Of a stretch of 64,000 nucleotides of DNA, positions 45,101-54,129 are shown one piece after another (positions within the stretch are counted from its first letter, which is position 1; each line of letters begins with the position of its first letter). The translations under genes were made by a program, and so were the position numbers. The notes under the pieces were generated by a model that saw only the letters and a list, made by a program, of their open reading frames with translations, was not told the origin of the DNA and ran no database searches. Source of the stretch: an uncultured Cellvibrionales bacterium (GTDB taxonomy: Bacteria; Pseudomonadota; Gammaproteobacteria; Pseudomonadales; Cellvibrionaceae); the NCBI GenBank assembly GCA_913020115.1, contig CAJWBQ010000014.1, positions 1 to 64,000 of the forward strand, given 5' to 3'.

Positions 45101-47005
45101 TTAGCTCACCCGCACTTCGCGGAACATGCCTGGCATGTGGTAAACCAAGTGGCAGTGATAGGCCCATCGCCCGACGGCGTCGGCCGTTACTAAATAGCTG
45201 ATTTTTGATCCGGGCTGCACAATGACAGTATGTTTTCGAGGGAGATAGTTTGGGTCACCGGTTTCCAGTTCGCTCCACATTCCGTGCAAATGCATCGGGT
45301 GGCTCATCATAGTGTCGTTAACTAAAGTAATGCGCACTCGCTCGCCGAACTTCAGCTGTAGAGGTTCTGCATCTGAAAATTTCACCCCATTCAATGACCA
45401 CATGTAACGGCTCATATTGCCCGTTAAGTGCAGTTCAATTTCCCGAGAAGGTTCACGTAAATCACGGGAGGGATGGAGGCTTTTAATATCGGCATAGGTC
45501 AGAACCCTTCGCCCATGAAGCTCTTGGTGATTGCGCAAGCCAAGGCCAGGGTCACTCAAACCGCTCTGAGGGTTCATAGCCTGCATATCTACATGAGGGC
45601 CATCTTCAGCTTTATCATGAGTCACCTCTCGCTTGTTACTTTCAGTATTATTGGCAAAACCCGCTTTAATTAAAGGTTCTTCTCGATCACTGCCACGCGC
45701 AGACTTCATTGCTTTCATCCCCCCCATTTGGTGCTGGCTATGATTCATGCCTGACATTTTGCCTGCGCCTGACTTGCCATGATCCATGCCCTCCATACTA
45801 CCCATAACACCCATCCCGGCCATACCTTGCATGCCACCACTCATGTCCATGTTCATGCCCATATCACGGTGACCTAATGTCGGCGCTGGGTCCATGGCGG
45901 GCACAGAGGCATTCAAGCTTAGATCGGGTGTCAATGTACCGCGTGTATAGCCCGATCGATCGATGCTTTGAGCAAAAACGGTATAGGCACTGTCATCATT
46001 TGGCTCGACCACTACGTCGTAAGTCTCGGCAACGCCGATGCGAAATTCATCAACACTAACGGGCTGAATATTCTGACCATCAGAAGCAACCACCGTCATT
46101 TTTAAACCGGGGATACGAACGTCAAATAGTGTCATTGATGAACCATTAATAAACCGCAAGCGCACCTTCTCACCACGCTTAAATAAACCCACCCACCCAT
46201 CACTAGGTGTTACGCCGTTCATCAAATAGGTATAGGTGTAGCCGGTCACATCAGAGATATCTCTCTCTGACATGCGGCTTCTATTCCACATAGAGCGATC
46301 GCTCCACGTTTGGGCAATGCCCTTACCCTTAATGTCACTCCAGAGGTCACCAGCAGTGCGCTCGCGAAAATTGTAATAGTCGCTGCGTTTTTTTAGCTTG
46401 GCATAGATATCTTGCGGTTTTTCGTCAGACCAGTCTGAGAGCATAACAACGTAGTCACGATCGTAACTCACAGGGTCTGGCTCTTTAGGGTCTATAACTA
46501 AGGCCCCATACATGCCTGTCGGTTCTTGGTAGCCCGAATGACTGTGGTACCAATATGTACCGCTTTGATTAACATCAAACTGGTACTCAAATGTTTCACC
46601 GGGCTTTATTCCCGTAAAACTAAGACCAGGCACACCATCCATATTGGTCGGTAAGATAAGGCCGTGCCAATGAATTGAACTGTCCTCGGTAAGATTGTTT
46701 GTCACTCGTAACGTAACGCTTTCACCCTCTCGCCAGCGCAGTACCGGACCGGGCACTAAACCATTAACGGTTGTAGCAACACTTTTGCTGCCGGTGAAGT
46801 TAACGGTTTTATAATCGATGCTAAGGTCAAACACCCTACCTCGCAGCGTGTCTGGACCCATGCGGTTTTGAGGTGAAGCTAAAGACACAGTGGAACCTAA
46901 GCCCAAACCCAAAAGTGCACCACTCGCGGCAACACCGGTAACAAAGCGTCGACGGGACATGGCGGGTGGATTGACAAGGTTTAAATCTGGAAAGTTATCT
47001 TTCAT
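45101..47005 (-). CDS. copA: CopA multicopper oxidase, Tat-exported
   Basis: 634 residues. Twin-arginine signal MSRRRFVTGVAASGALLGLG; type 2/3 copper ligands HWHG, HSHSG, HPMHLHG and HCHLVYHMPGM are intact, with the type 1 Cys in the last. Between cupredoxin domains 2 and 3, residues about 370-450 form a Met/His-rich patch with repeated GM and MxGM units (MGMNMDMSGGMQGMAGMG and similar), which supplies extra copper binding. It oxidises Cu(I) in the periplasm. GAGGAA precedes the ATG at 47005. It lies in the copL-copA-copB operon. Confidence 0.96.
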   Translation of the reverse strand: MKDNFPDLNLVNPPAMSRRRFVTGVAASGALLGLGLGSTVSLASPQNRMGPDTLRGRVFDLSIDYKTVNFTGSKSVATTVNGLVPGPVLRWREGESVTLRVTNNLTEDSSIHWHGLILPTNMDGVPGLSFTGIKPGETFEYQFDVNQSGTYWYHSHSGYQEPTGMYGALVIDPKEPDPVSYDRDYVVMLSDWSDEKPQDIYAKLKKRSDYYNFRERTAGDLWSDIKGKGIAQTWSDRSMWNRSRMSERDISDVTGYTYTYLMNGVTPSDGWVGLFKRGEKVRLRFINGSSMTLFDVRIPGLKMTVVASDGQNIQPVSVDEFRIGVAETYDVVVEPNDDSAYTVFAQSIDRSGYTRGTLTPDLSLNASVPAMDPAPTLGHRDMGMNMDMSGGMQGMAGMGVMGSMEGMDHGKSGAGKMSGMNHSQHQMGGMKAMKSARGSDREEPLIKAGFANNTESNKREVTHDKAEDGPHVDMQAMNPQSGLSDPGLGLRNHQELHGRRVLTYADIKSLHPSRDLREPSREIELHLTGNMSRYMWSLNGVKFSDAEPLQLKFGERVRITLVNDTMMSHPMHLHGMWSELETGDPNYLPRKHTVIVQPGSKISYLVTADAVGRWAYHCHLVYHMPGMFREVRVS

Positions 47006-47121
47006 CTTTGTTCCTCGTCAAGGGCAAATAGAATGATGGGTTTTAAGCAAAGGGTTTTTAAGACAAGCGGATTCATAATAACGACCACAGGGTATCAAGG
47101 CCTTTTCAGGCGACTCTAATT

Positions 47122-47140
47122 GGGAGTTTTAAATACTCCC
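47122..47140 (-). promoter_or_regulatory. Hairpin in the copL-copA intergenic leader
   Basis: GGGAGT (47122-47127) pairs with ACTCCC (47135-47140) around a 7-base A-T loop, in the 197-base gap between the copL-like and copA genes. It may separate expression levels of the two genes by partial termination or RNA processing; this is a positional guess. Confidence 0.45.
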
Positions 47141-47202
47141 GCTAAGGTGTGTATGGCTGCGTAGAGAAATGCACGCCAAATTTTAGACGCACGTATCCAG
47201 TG

Positions 47203-47562
47203 TTAAACGGAAATGGGGGGGCGAAGAAGAGGAGTCATTCGCTGTCTTAAAGCCAAGTCATGGTGTTGGCCTGACGATAACGCTAGCCCAGCGAGCAAGG
47301 TAGATTGAGCTAAGGGCAAAACGGCGGTGATAGTACAGCCGCCAAAATTACAGTCATCGTTAGCACAGCATTCCGCACCGAGCTCTGTATCGATAGGAGG
47401 CTTGTCCATACTCATGTGCTGAGAGTGGTCGGCCATATTGGCGGAACTTGCCGATTCAGGCGATTGGCTTTGACAGGACATTATCGTAGATGCCAAAACT
47501 TGACCGGTAAAAACCAGTGTCAGCAGCATTACGATCAATGTTTTATATCTTGCCATCAGCAT
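47203..47562 (-). CDS. CopL-like small periplasmic metal-binding protein
   Basis: 119 residues with a signal peptide (TLIVMLLTLVFTGQVLA). The mature part contains MSCQSQSPE, a His/Met patch ADHSQHMSMDKPP, and the cysteine cluster GAECCANDDCNFGGCTIT. This Cys-rich block (CCxxDxCxFGGC) matches the CopL family found upstream of copAB in Xanthomonas-type copper operons, where CopL is needed for copper-induced expression. The C-terminus is a weakly hydrophobic tail. No strong ribosome site is visible; ATG 47556 is an alternative start. Confidence 0.75.
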   Translation of the reverse strand: MLMARYKTLIVMLLTLVFTGQVLASTIMSCQSQSPESASSANMADHSQHMSMDKPPIDTELGAECCANDDCNFGGCTITAVLPLAQSTLLAGLALSSGQHHDLALRQRMTPLLRPPISV

Positions 47563-47630
47563 GAGCTATTAAGTACGCCTTTCATTCGGTGGGATCTGTA
47601 GAGTACAGGCTGGGGACGTTAGTTCAAATC

Positions 47631-47654
47631 AATTTTCCAATCAAGAGGAAAATT
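47631..47654 (-). promoter_or_regulatory. 8-bp inverted repeat upstream of the copper operon
   Basis: AATTTTCC (47631-47638) and GGAAAATT (47647-47654) form a perfect inverted repeat with an 8-base spacer, 70-90 bases upstream of the copL-like start. It could be an operator for the copper response; I do not recognise a CueR or CopR consensus. Confidence 0.45.
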
Positions 47655-47829
47655 AATATTTCTTAACAATTAGACTATTGAGAACGCTGATAACACGGGC
47701 ATATAAACAATCTGGCGGCGATAGTTTGCGTCAATCAGAGTAATAAACGCACATTTATACAGATGTTCAAGCGGTTCTTCCACTCTACTCTATACTTACG
47801 GGGGAATGTAAATTGTGGAGGAAATTCTG

Positions 47830-48279
47830 ATGCAAACACCTAGAGTAAATAAGCTGAGCTCTTACGTTTTATTCCTATTAATGCTTCCAATGGCTGGAGG
47901 GTCTTACGCCTCTGCAGACAGCGCGCCCTATCTCGGAGAGATAAAATGGGTGGCCTTGGATTTCTGCCCAACTAACGGAGCTGGGGTTTGGCTTCCCGCC
48001 GATGGGCGAGAATTGCCTATTGCCCAATATGCAGCGTTATTTTCATTGCTGTCTACACGCTACGGCGGCGACGGCGAGCTGACCTTTGCCGTGCCCGACC
48101 TTAGCAATGCGATGCTAATTCCTACGGACTCTGGCGGCAATAAAGGCAATGGAGGCCCTGCTCCTTGGAACCAGTCTCATAATGGCAAAGGCAAGGGTGG
48201 CAACAATTCTATTTCTTTTACATCCTTACTGGCTTGCATCGCGACTACAGGCTTGTTCCCAAGCGCTGAAGATGACTGA
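47830..48279 (+). CDS. Secreted phage tail-collar domain protein, truncated
   Basis: 149 residues from ATG 47830; GGAGGAA at 47817-47823 decides this start over GTG 47815. Signal peptide VLFLLMLPMAGGSYA is followed by the tail-collar fold of the microcystin-dependent protein (MdpB) type: YLGEIKWVALDFCPTNGAGV, LPADGRELPIAQYAALFSLL, STRYGGDGELTFAVPDLSNA. The family normally continues with a repeat-rich C-terminal half; here it ends in a Gly/Asn linker (GGNKGNGGPAPWNQ, NGKGKGGNN) and a short unrelated hydrophobic tail, so only the collar is left. Function unknown. Confidence 0.75.
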   Translation: MQTPRVNKLSSYVLFLLMLPMAGGSYASADSAPYLGEIKWVALDFCPTNGAGVWLPADGRELPIAQYAALFSLLSTRYGGDGELTFAVPDLSNAMLIPTDSGGNKGNGGPAPWNQSHNGKGKGGNNSISFTSLLACIATTGLFPSAEDD

Positions 48280-48399
48280 AACATTAACAATTCCTTTTGT
48301 TTTGGCACAAAAAATCTGACCGACAGTTGATTCTTGCGGCCTATGCGCTTGTAGAAATTTTGCATTAACAATAGAATCTTCACAAAGTGCCTTTTCTTA

Positions 48400-50244
48400 G
48401 TGGAGCTTTCGCCTATCAACAAGAAGTTTTTAGACTTGCATCATTCATTGATGAAACTGGCTCACGGCAACGGTTTTGTGAATCGAGGTCGCATATCGCG
48501 CATTAAGGAAATTTTGGCCTTATGCGCGCAACAACTTCAGACTTCTCGAGTTAGTGTTTGGAAATTTCACCATGACCCAGAAAGCATAGAATGCGAAGCA
48601 CTTTATAGTGGCATCACGCAATCTTATGACAGTGGCTTAATTCTTACGCAGAAAAATTACCCCAGTTATTTCCGAGCGATACGCACAAATCGACTTATTA
48701 ATGTTGATGACGCCATAAATGATCCTCGCACATCAGAATTCTCCGAGCACTACCTTAAGCCTCTGGGCATTAGGTCTATGCTAGACGCCCCCATTTTCTC
48801 TTCTGGGCAGTTCTACGGCGTGCTGTGTATTGAGCATACAGAAGATATTAGAGTTTGGGACATTGCCGAGATGTCTTATGCCGCGTCTATTGCCGACACC
48901 TTATCACTGATTAACGAACAGGAAAACTGGCTACAAGCGCGAGATAAATTAAGCTTGCTTGAACGTATGGACAGCCTCACCGGATTAGAAAATCGACGCT
49001 TTTTCCAGCAAAGACTGGCCCAAGACTTAAAGAGCGAGGATCAAGATCGTCAGCGAGCTATTATTCTCATCGGCTTAGATTTTTTTACAAAAATAAATGA
49101 CGAGCACGGCCCAAAGTCTGCGGATCACATTTTAAGAGTTTTGTCAGATCGCTTTGATCAAAATTCAAGCTCCCTTAATTATCGGCTTGCCCGGGTTGGC
49201 GGTGATGTATTTGCGTTTTGGGTAAGCCGGGTTGAAAATGCAGATACCATAAAAAATATTTTGGCGAGCCTATTCTCTTTGAGCTCTGCTGAAATCGCTC
49301 TGCCAGACAATACTACCATCCAAGTCAGCGCCACATCGGGCGTGTTTGTCTACCCTCTTGCCAATACACTAATGCACGACCCAATAAGGTCTGCCGAAGT
49401 GGCGATGCAAAGAGCTAAGATGAAGGATCGCGGTGGGGTCAGCTATTTCACGGCCGATTTCATGGTTGAACTGCAGGAAAGCCAAAGGCTAGAGCAAGAA
49501 ATAAGCGATGCATTTGATAAGGGCGAACTGCACAGTCACTACCAACCGATTGTGTCGGCAGCCACAGGCAAAGTTGTTGGCATAGAATCTTTGGTGCGCT
49601 GGCAACATCCAGAGCTGGGGCTAATTCCGCCCTATCAGTTTCTACCACTTGTGAATAAACTTGGGCTCATGTCTAAGCTTGGCTCCATAATGTTAAGGCA
49701 GGCTTGTGCCGACGTAAAAAAACTTCTCAGTGAAAATCTCGGAATTGAGTGGATATCAATAAACCTGGCCGCGGATCAGCTCTACGACCCCAATTTGGCC
49801 GCTGAGATAAGGCAGTTGCTATCTGAATTTAAAATACCCAGCGGCATTATAGAACTAGAAATAATTGAGGAACTTATTAGTCAAAACTCGGACATTGTTC
49901 GCTACCAGCTTGACGCCATTTCCGCTCTCGGTGTAAAGCTCTCAATTGACGACTTTGGCACTGGATTTTCGTCGCTTTCTCGCCTCAAGCATTTGCCCGT
50001 ATCAAAAATCAAGATAGACAAGTCTTTTGTTGACGGCTTGCCTGAGGCCGAGGACGACCAGTGTATTGTTGACGCAATTATTGGTCTTGGCGAGGGAATG
50101 AACCTTAATCTGGTTGCAGAGGGAGTAGAAACTTTGGCTCAAGCAGATTGGTTGGTGCAAAAAGGTTGTCAGTATTTGCAGGGCTACCTCTACGCCAAGC
50201 CCATGAACTTTGAATCACTTCAAGAATTTTTACACAAACAGTAA
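48400..50244 (+). CDS. GAF-GGDEF-EAL cyclic-di-GMP enzyme, likely phosphodiesterase
   Basis: 614 residues. GAF domain (about 30-170: ALCAQQLQTSRVSVWKF, MLDAPIFSSGQFYGVLCIEH); GGDEF domain (about 185-345) whose active site is VGGDVFAFW, where the usual GGDEF is GGDVF, so cyclase activity is probably lost; EAL domain (about 365-610) with VGIESLVRW in place of EALLRW, then the intact LAADQLYDPN, EIIEELI, DDFGTGFSSLSRLKHLPVSK, IKIDKSFVDGLP and VAEGVETLAQADWL. It most likely degrades c-di-GMP, with GAF sensing a small ligand. The GTG start has a poor ribosome site. It stands alone, converging on the Crp/Fnr gene. Confidence 0.9.
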   Translation: MELSPINKKFLDLHHSLMKLAHGNGFVNRGRISRIKEILALCAQQLQTSRVSVWKFHHDPESIECEALYSGITQSYDSGLILTQKNYPSYFRAIRTNRLINVDDAINDPRTSEFSEHYLKPLGIRSMLDAPIFSSGQFYGVLCIEHTEDIRVWDIAEMSYAASIADTLSLINEQENWLQARDKLSLLERMDSLTGLENRRFFQQRLAQDLKSEDQDRQRAIILIGLDFFTKINDEHGPKSADHILRVLSDRFDQNSSSLNYRLARVGGDVFAFWVSRVENADTIKNILASLFSLSSAEIALPDNTTIQVSATSGVFVYPLANTLMHDPIRSAEVAMQRAKMKDRGGVSYFTADFMVELQESQRLEQEISDAFDKGELHSHYQPIVSAATGKVVGIESLVRWQHPELGLIPPYQFLPLVNKLGLMSKLGSIMLRQACADVKKLLSENLGIEWISINLAADQLYDPNLAAEIRQLLSEFKIPSGIIELEIIEELISQNSDIVRYQLDAISALGVKLSIDDFGTGFSSLSRLKHLPVSKIKIDKSFVDGLPEAEDDQCIVDAIIGLGEGMNLNLVAEGVETLAQADWLVQKGCQYLQGYLYAKPMNFESLQEFLHKQ

Positions 50245-50326
50245 TAGAATTTCTGTGAGTGTTTAACTAATAATGTCACCCGCCCCAAAAAACACTTTCA
50301 GTAAAGGCTTTGCTATTCTCTTCGAA

Positions 50327-51031
50327 TTACCGCGCCTTTGCACTAAGCGCTAAAATAGTACTTTGCCGCTTTACCCAGACATCCAGCGCTTGCAGGTCTG
50401 GGATCTTAATGGTGCCATAACCCCGTTTGATTAAACCTAGGATTTCTAATTGTTTTAATATCTTCCCCATAGAGACTCGGGAAACACCAAACATGTTAGC
50501 TAGGTCGTCTTGACGAACTTGAATTTCGTTCTTTTCTCCACCCTCGTTCTGGCAGGCCAAAAGAAGACCTTTTGCCACTGACGCCGGTCTAGGCAAACGT
50601 CTAATGTCATCGAGAAACTCCAGCAACCTGTGATTCCTCAACAAACATACGCTTAATAAAGCTTGAGAGAGTGATGGCTCTTTGGCAAATAGTTCCATAA
50701 AAGCCGGCCCAGGAATTTGGTCAACCTCACTGTCGCCTTCAGAGAAGATATCATGGGTCCTCGGCAAGCTAGTAAACAGGGTGAACTCACCGAAACACTG
50801 ACCCTGCCCCAACTGGGTAGTTGCCACAATTGACCCGTCCACACCAAAATTGCCAACGCTTACGACGCCTTGACGAACAATGGATATACCCGGTTTTTCA
50901 TCCCCCCGATGATGAATCAGTTGTCCTGCCTGATAGCGAACAGGGCTAGCAATGGCACGCAACTGCTGATCAAGGGGCGAGGAAATAAGGTCGGTCAGCC
51001 GCGGAGAGCCTAATTCAAAGAAATTTAACAA
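50327..51031 (-). CDS. Crp/Fnr-family transcriptional regulator
   Basis: 234 residues. cNMP-binding beta-roll: SPVRYQAGQLIHHRGDEKPG, VVSVGNFGVDGS, GQGQCFGEFTLFTSLPRTHD; long dimer helix; winged helix IQVRQDDLANMFGVSRVSMG, KILKQLEILGLIKRGYGTIK. The FNR iron-sulfur cysteines are absent, so it is a ligand- or otherwise-controlled Crp-like protein. A perfect 8-bp inverted repeat lies 11 bases before the start codon, consistent with autorepression, and a membrane hydroxylase gene is divergent. Confidence 0.9.
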   Translation of the reverse strand: MLNFFELGSPRLTDLISSPLDQQLRAIASPVRYQAGQLIHHRGDEKPGISIVRQGVVSVGNFGVDGSIVATTQLGQGQCFGEFTLFTSLPRTHDIFSEGDSEVDQIPGPAFMELFAKEPSLSQALLSVCLLRNHRLLEFLDDIRRLPRPASVAKGLLLACQNEGGEKNEIQVRQDDLANMFGVSRVSMGKILKQLEILGLIKRGYGTIKIPDLQALDVWVKRQSTILALSAKAR

Positions 51032-51041
51032 AACTCACCAA

Positions 51042-51061
51042 AATGCTAAAAAGTTAGCATT
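51042..51061. promoter_or_regulatory. Crp/Fnr-type operator in the divergent promoter region
   Basis: AATGCTAA (51042-51049), four bases, TTAGCATT (51054-51061): a perfect palindrome with FNR-like N4 spacing and half-site TGCTAA. It lies 11 bases from the regulator's start codon and 66 bases from that of the hydroxylase-like gene, so the adjacent regulator is the obvious binder. Confidence 0.65.
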
Positions 51062-51126
51062 ATTAAACCACATCATCCGCTACATTCAACCTTCCTAGCT
51101 AATTTAAAGTACCTTGAGAGAAGTTC

Positions 51127-51918
51127 ATGAGCACTGAAATTATCGTCATACTAAGTATATTCTTCGGCTTCATAGTTGCTGAAATTCTGTTTACCGGATT
51201 TTTCTCAAAACCGGGCCAAACCCGCGATGATGCAATTGTGGAGGTGGTTGGCACAGGTTTACTCACTTTAGTCACACAGCCCTTGGTGCTTCTCGGAGGG
51301 GCAGCGCTGGCCTCAGTGCTACTACCAGAAGCTGGAGGGGTGCTAAAAACCTGGTCCTTCGCAGCGGTATTTGCGCTCTTTGTGGTCTTTGACGATCTTA
51401 GCCAGTACTGGTGGCATCGCCTGTCACACGCGGTACCCCTGCTCTACAACCTGCACCGGCCACATCACAATGCGGAATATATGTCGATTCGTATCGTTTA
51501 TAGAAACAACGTCTTCTATTACGTATTGATGCCCAGCTTGTGGTTTTCCGGCGCACTCATTTATTTAGGCGGAGGCTATGTGTATGCATTTTATCTGGTG
51601 TTTAAAATGACCGTTATTTTTGGCGCGCACTCAGATATCCGCTGGGACCGCCCGCTCTATAAAATAAAGTGGCTATCGCCTTTGATGTGGGTTCTAGAAC
51701 GCACCATCTCAACACCAGCCACCCACTCCGCTCACCACGGCAAACACATGGACGACGGTATTACCCACTACAAAGGCAATTTCGGAAACCTCCTGTTCTT
51801 TTGGGACGTGCTATTTGGCACTGCAAAAATTACTCGCCAATACCCTGAAAAAATTGGTGTCGAAAACCTTCCCGACACCAGTGTTGGTGAACAATTATTT
51901 TGGCCTCTGCGGCGTTAA
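51127..51918 (+). CDS. Sterol desaturase / fatty acid hydroxylase superfamily membrane protein
   Basis: 263 residues with four to five membrane segments and the three histidine boxes of the di-iron hydroxylase family: YWWHRLSHAVPLLYNLHRPH, HHNAEY, and a final STPATHSAHHGKHMDDGITH. It would hydroxylate or desaturate a membrane lipid, carotenoid or sterol-like substrate using O2. GAGAG precedes the ATG. Shares its upstream region with the Crp/Fnr regulator and overlaps the convergent racemase-fold gene by 4 bases. Confidence 0.88.
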   Translation: MSTEIIVILSIFFGFIVAEILFTGFFSKPGQTRDDAIVEVVGTGLLTLVTQPLVLLGGAALASVLLPEAGGVLKTWSFAAVFALFVVFDDLSQYWWHRLSHAVPLLYNLHRPHHNAEYMSIRIVYRNNVFYYVLMPSLWFSGALIYLGGGYVYAFYLVFKMTVIFGAHSDIRWDRPLYKIKWLSPLMWVLERTISTPATHSAHHGKHMDDGITHYKGNFGNLLFFWDVLFGTAKITRQYPEKIGVENLPDTSVGEQLFWPLRR

Positions 51919-52661
51919 GCGTTTAAGCCCATGCATTGAACCACGCTTTGATAAAGTGCGCGGTCAGCCGACACAATTGGCATGCCCACCTCTGCCTGAA
52001 CACGTTCAAGCCAGTGGTGGGTTCTCACTCCAGAGCCACCAATCATAACGGCATCAGCACTTGGCGCCGCGGCGCAGGTTCGTTTAACACTATCGATGAC
52101 TTCTTCGTCGCTAAATTGATAGGCCCTAGCGGCCACTTCTTCTTGCTTAGCAAAAAGGCCTTGTTCAACAAAAGTTTGAAATGCTTGAATACTATACCCC
52201 GAACCGCCCAAGTATTCACTCATTTCCACTTTCCAGTCGGGGGCGTAATAAGGGCAGGCAACCGCCAATTTTTTCGCACCAATTTTTTCAAGCTCATTAA
52301 ACACGGCTACGCCATTTAGCGAGACACTCACCCCACAAGTTTCAGACAAATGCTCTTGCAACCGCTTGGCCCCCGTGGTTGTGCCGCCTGCAAAATAGGC
52401 GAAAGCTGGCCCCACTTGGGCAATAAAATCAACCCCTGCTTCTGCAAGCTGACAAGCGGCTATCTCTAAACCGGCGCCAGATTGCCTAATGGCTTCGAAG
52501 CTATAATCAAAACCCACCGGCGTCAGTATGGTCTGAGTTACATGAAGTTCAAAACCATGGCGATTCACAAATTCGCTTAAGGTAGGGTCAAACCATCCGG
52601 GTGCTGCGATAATTCCAAGTTTCTTCATGCCGCTGTACTCATCATTGAATTTCAGCGCCAT
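51915..52661 (-). CDS. Asp/Glu racemase-superfamily protein (maleate isomerase/AMDase-like) lacking catalytic Cys
   Basis: 248 residues from ATG 52661, which has GGGGG just upstream. The aspartate/glutamate racemase fold is recognisable from KKLGIIAAPGWFDPTLSEF, LAEAGVDFIAQVGPAFAYFA, the P-x-xxx-xxGVSVSLNGVAVFNELE block and ADAVMIGGSGVRTHHWLERV. In the superfamily, Cys occupies the two active-site positions (one in arylmalonate decarboxylase). Here they read VGPAFAY and GGSGVRT, so both appear replaced. It may be a non-canonical enzyme or a binding protein. Upstream in-frame ATG 52628 is an alternative start. Confidence 0.7.
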   Translation of the reverse strand: MALKFNDEYSGMKKLGIIAAPGWFDPTLSEFVNRHGFELHVTQTILTPVGFDYSFEAIRQSGAGLEIAACQLAEAGVDFIAQVGPAFAYFAGGTTTGAKRLQEHLSETCGVSVSLNGVAVFNELEKIGAKKLAVACPYYAPDWKVEMSEYLGGSGYSIQAFQTFVEQGLFAKQEEVAARAYQFSDEEVIDSVKRTCAAAPSADAVMIGGSGVRTHHWLERVQAEVGMPIVSADRALYQSVVQCMGLNA

Positions 52662-52807
52662 CATACCCCCAGTTTTTACTAAGATAACTTGATATATTTT
52701 CAGCAAAAGGTCTAATTAATTCACTTATTCCTCGTCATTAATAGCGAGAATAAGCCCTTCGAAAGGACCGACTAAAGATTCTTCTACAATTTTAATTTGG
52801 GGCTAAT

Positions 52808-53863
52808 CTATGCACAGAGGTAAGCGTCTAAACCCGTTTGTCGCATTAGATAAGTTGCCAGCTCACTGCGCCTTCCTCCCTCTGGAGTAATTAGATAACG
52901 ATAGTTTGGGTCGAGATCGGGTAAGCGCCGCCGCAGGGAGCTGATGGGGTAGTTAACGCAACTCTCATGGTGCCCGTGTCTAAACTCCTCGGGCAAGCGG
53001 ACGTCCACCCAACAAATTTCTTTCTTATTATCGCTTAGCAACTCCTCTTCACTTAGAGTTTTTATGAGTGCGGGCCGCAATACATCGTCAAAGGCTTGAC
53101 CGTCGAGGCAGCCTAACACGCCAGTTTCAACCATTCGCACGCTCGCATTACAGGTTGTATGGGCAACCAGAGATTCGTCGCCAAAATATTCGCCGGCCCA
53201 CAAATCAATCGGTTTCTTTAGGCCTCCGCCTGGACCACTACTTACCTCCGCACGACCTTTTTTAATTAGGAAGAAAGCATCTCCTGACGTGTTTTCTTGA
53301 ACAATCAACTCCCCCGCTTCAACTTCACGGTCTTCCAAACGGCTAAACAACTCGTGTAATTTGAGCGGATCAAGGTGTGCCGCCAAGGGGGTTGTTAGGA
53401 ATACGCCACACCATTCCTCCTCGAACTCATCATCGATCAAATTGTCATCTGGCAAGTCACCCATCATCTCGAGGTGTACCACATTGAGCTCCTGCGCCTC
53501 AGAATTTGCCAGCAATTCGTCTACAAAATCGACGCTTACAACAAGTAGTTCTCCTTCTGATTTGGAGCGGATAGTGCCGCCTTTTTCGCCCAATAAATCT
53601 TCCAGAGGATTCTGACACCAGGCTTCCGTTGACGAGTGATCCAGGCTAGATCGATCAACCATTGAATGCCTCACCTCGATACGTCCGCTCAAAAGGTAGT
53701 GGTAAACCTTGGCTGGACCCGCCTGAGTTTTAATAAGGGTTTTATTGTCGTCATGACTTACTCGTAATATTTTTTCAAGAAGCTGGGGAAGGTGCTGCTC
53801 GGCAATTAGGTTTAAAGGATAGAGGCCTTCTACGATTTTTTGTAGCTCATTTGAGTCACTCAT
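52808..53863 (-). CDS. Tandem cNMP-binding plus inactive rhodanese-domain protein
   Basis: 351 residues from ATG 53863; GGAGG is 9 bases upstream. Two beta-roll cNMP domains: a weak one near the N-terminus (GPAKVYHYLLSGRIEVRHSM) and a good one (VEAGELIVQENTSGDAFFLI, WAGEYFGDESLVAHTTCNAS). The C-terminal rhodanese domain (WVDVRLPEEFRHGHHESCVN, YRYLITPEGGRRSELATYLM) has Thr-Pro where the catalytic Cys loop should be, so no sulfurtransferase activity is expected. It could be a signal-binding adaptor. Domain order cNMP-cNMP-rhodanese is seen in marine gammaproteobacteria without a known role. Confidence 0.85.
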   Translation of the reverse strand: MSDSNELQKIVEGLYPLNLIAEQHLPQLLEKILRVSHDDNKTLIKTQAGPAKVYHYLLSGRIEVRHSMVDRSSLDHSSTEAWCQNPLEDLLGEKGGTIRSKSEGELLVVSVDFVDELLANSEAQELNVVHLEMMGDLPDDNLIDDEFEEEWCGVFLTTPLAAHLDPLKLHELFSRLEDREVEAGELIVQENTSGDAFFLIKKGRAEVSSGPGGGLKKPIDLWAGEYFGDESLVAHTTCNASVRMVETGVLGCLDGQAFDDVLRPALIKTLSEEELLSDNKKEICWVDVRLPEEFRHGHHESCVNYPISSLRRRLPDLDPNYRYLITPEGGRRSELATYLMRQTGLDAYLCA

Positions 53864-54129
53864 GGAGCCAGCCTCCGCAACAGGAGTCCATTGCAAATTC
53901 TTTCTCAAGTGGGCGACAAAAGCCCAAACTTGGAAGGGAGTTTAAGAAAAATAAGCGCATCACACTTCCTCACTGGCGAAGTTAGCCTATGAGCTCAGAC
54001 TGGTGATGCCATCCGTGTGTGTACTAGAGTCCGAATAGGGTCAGCTAAGTATAGGCCAATTTCCCAAGGATGAGTTGCCACTTGCTCTGATTTATGTCGG
54101 ACAAGTGGCATTGCCTAAGTGGAAGGGGT

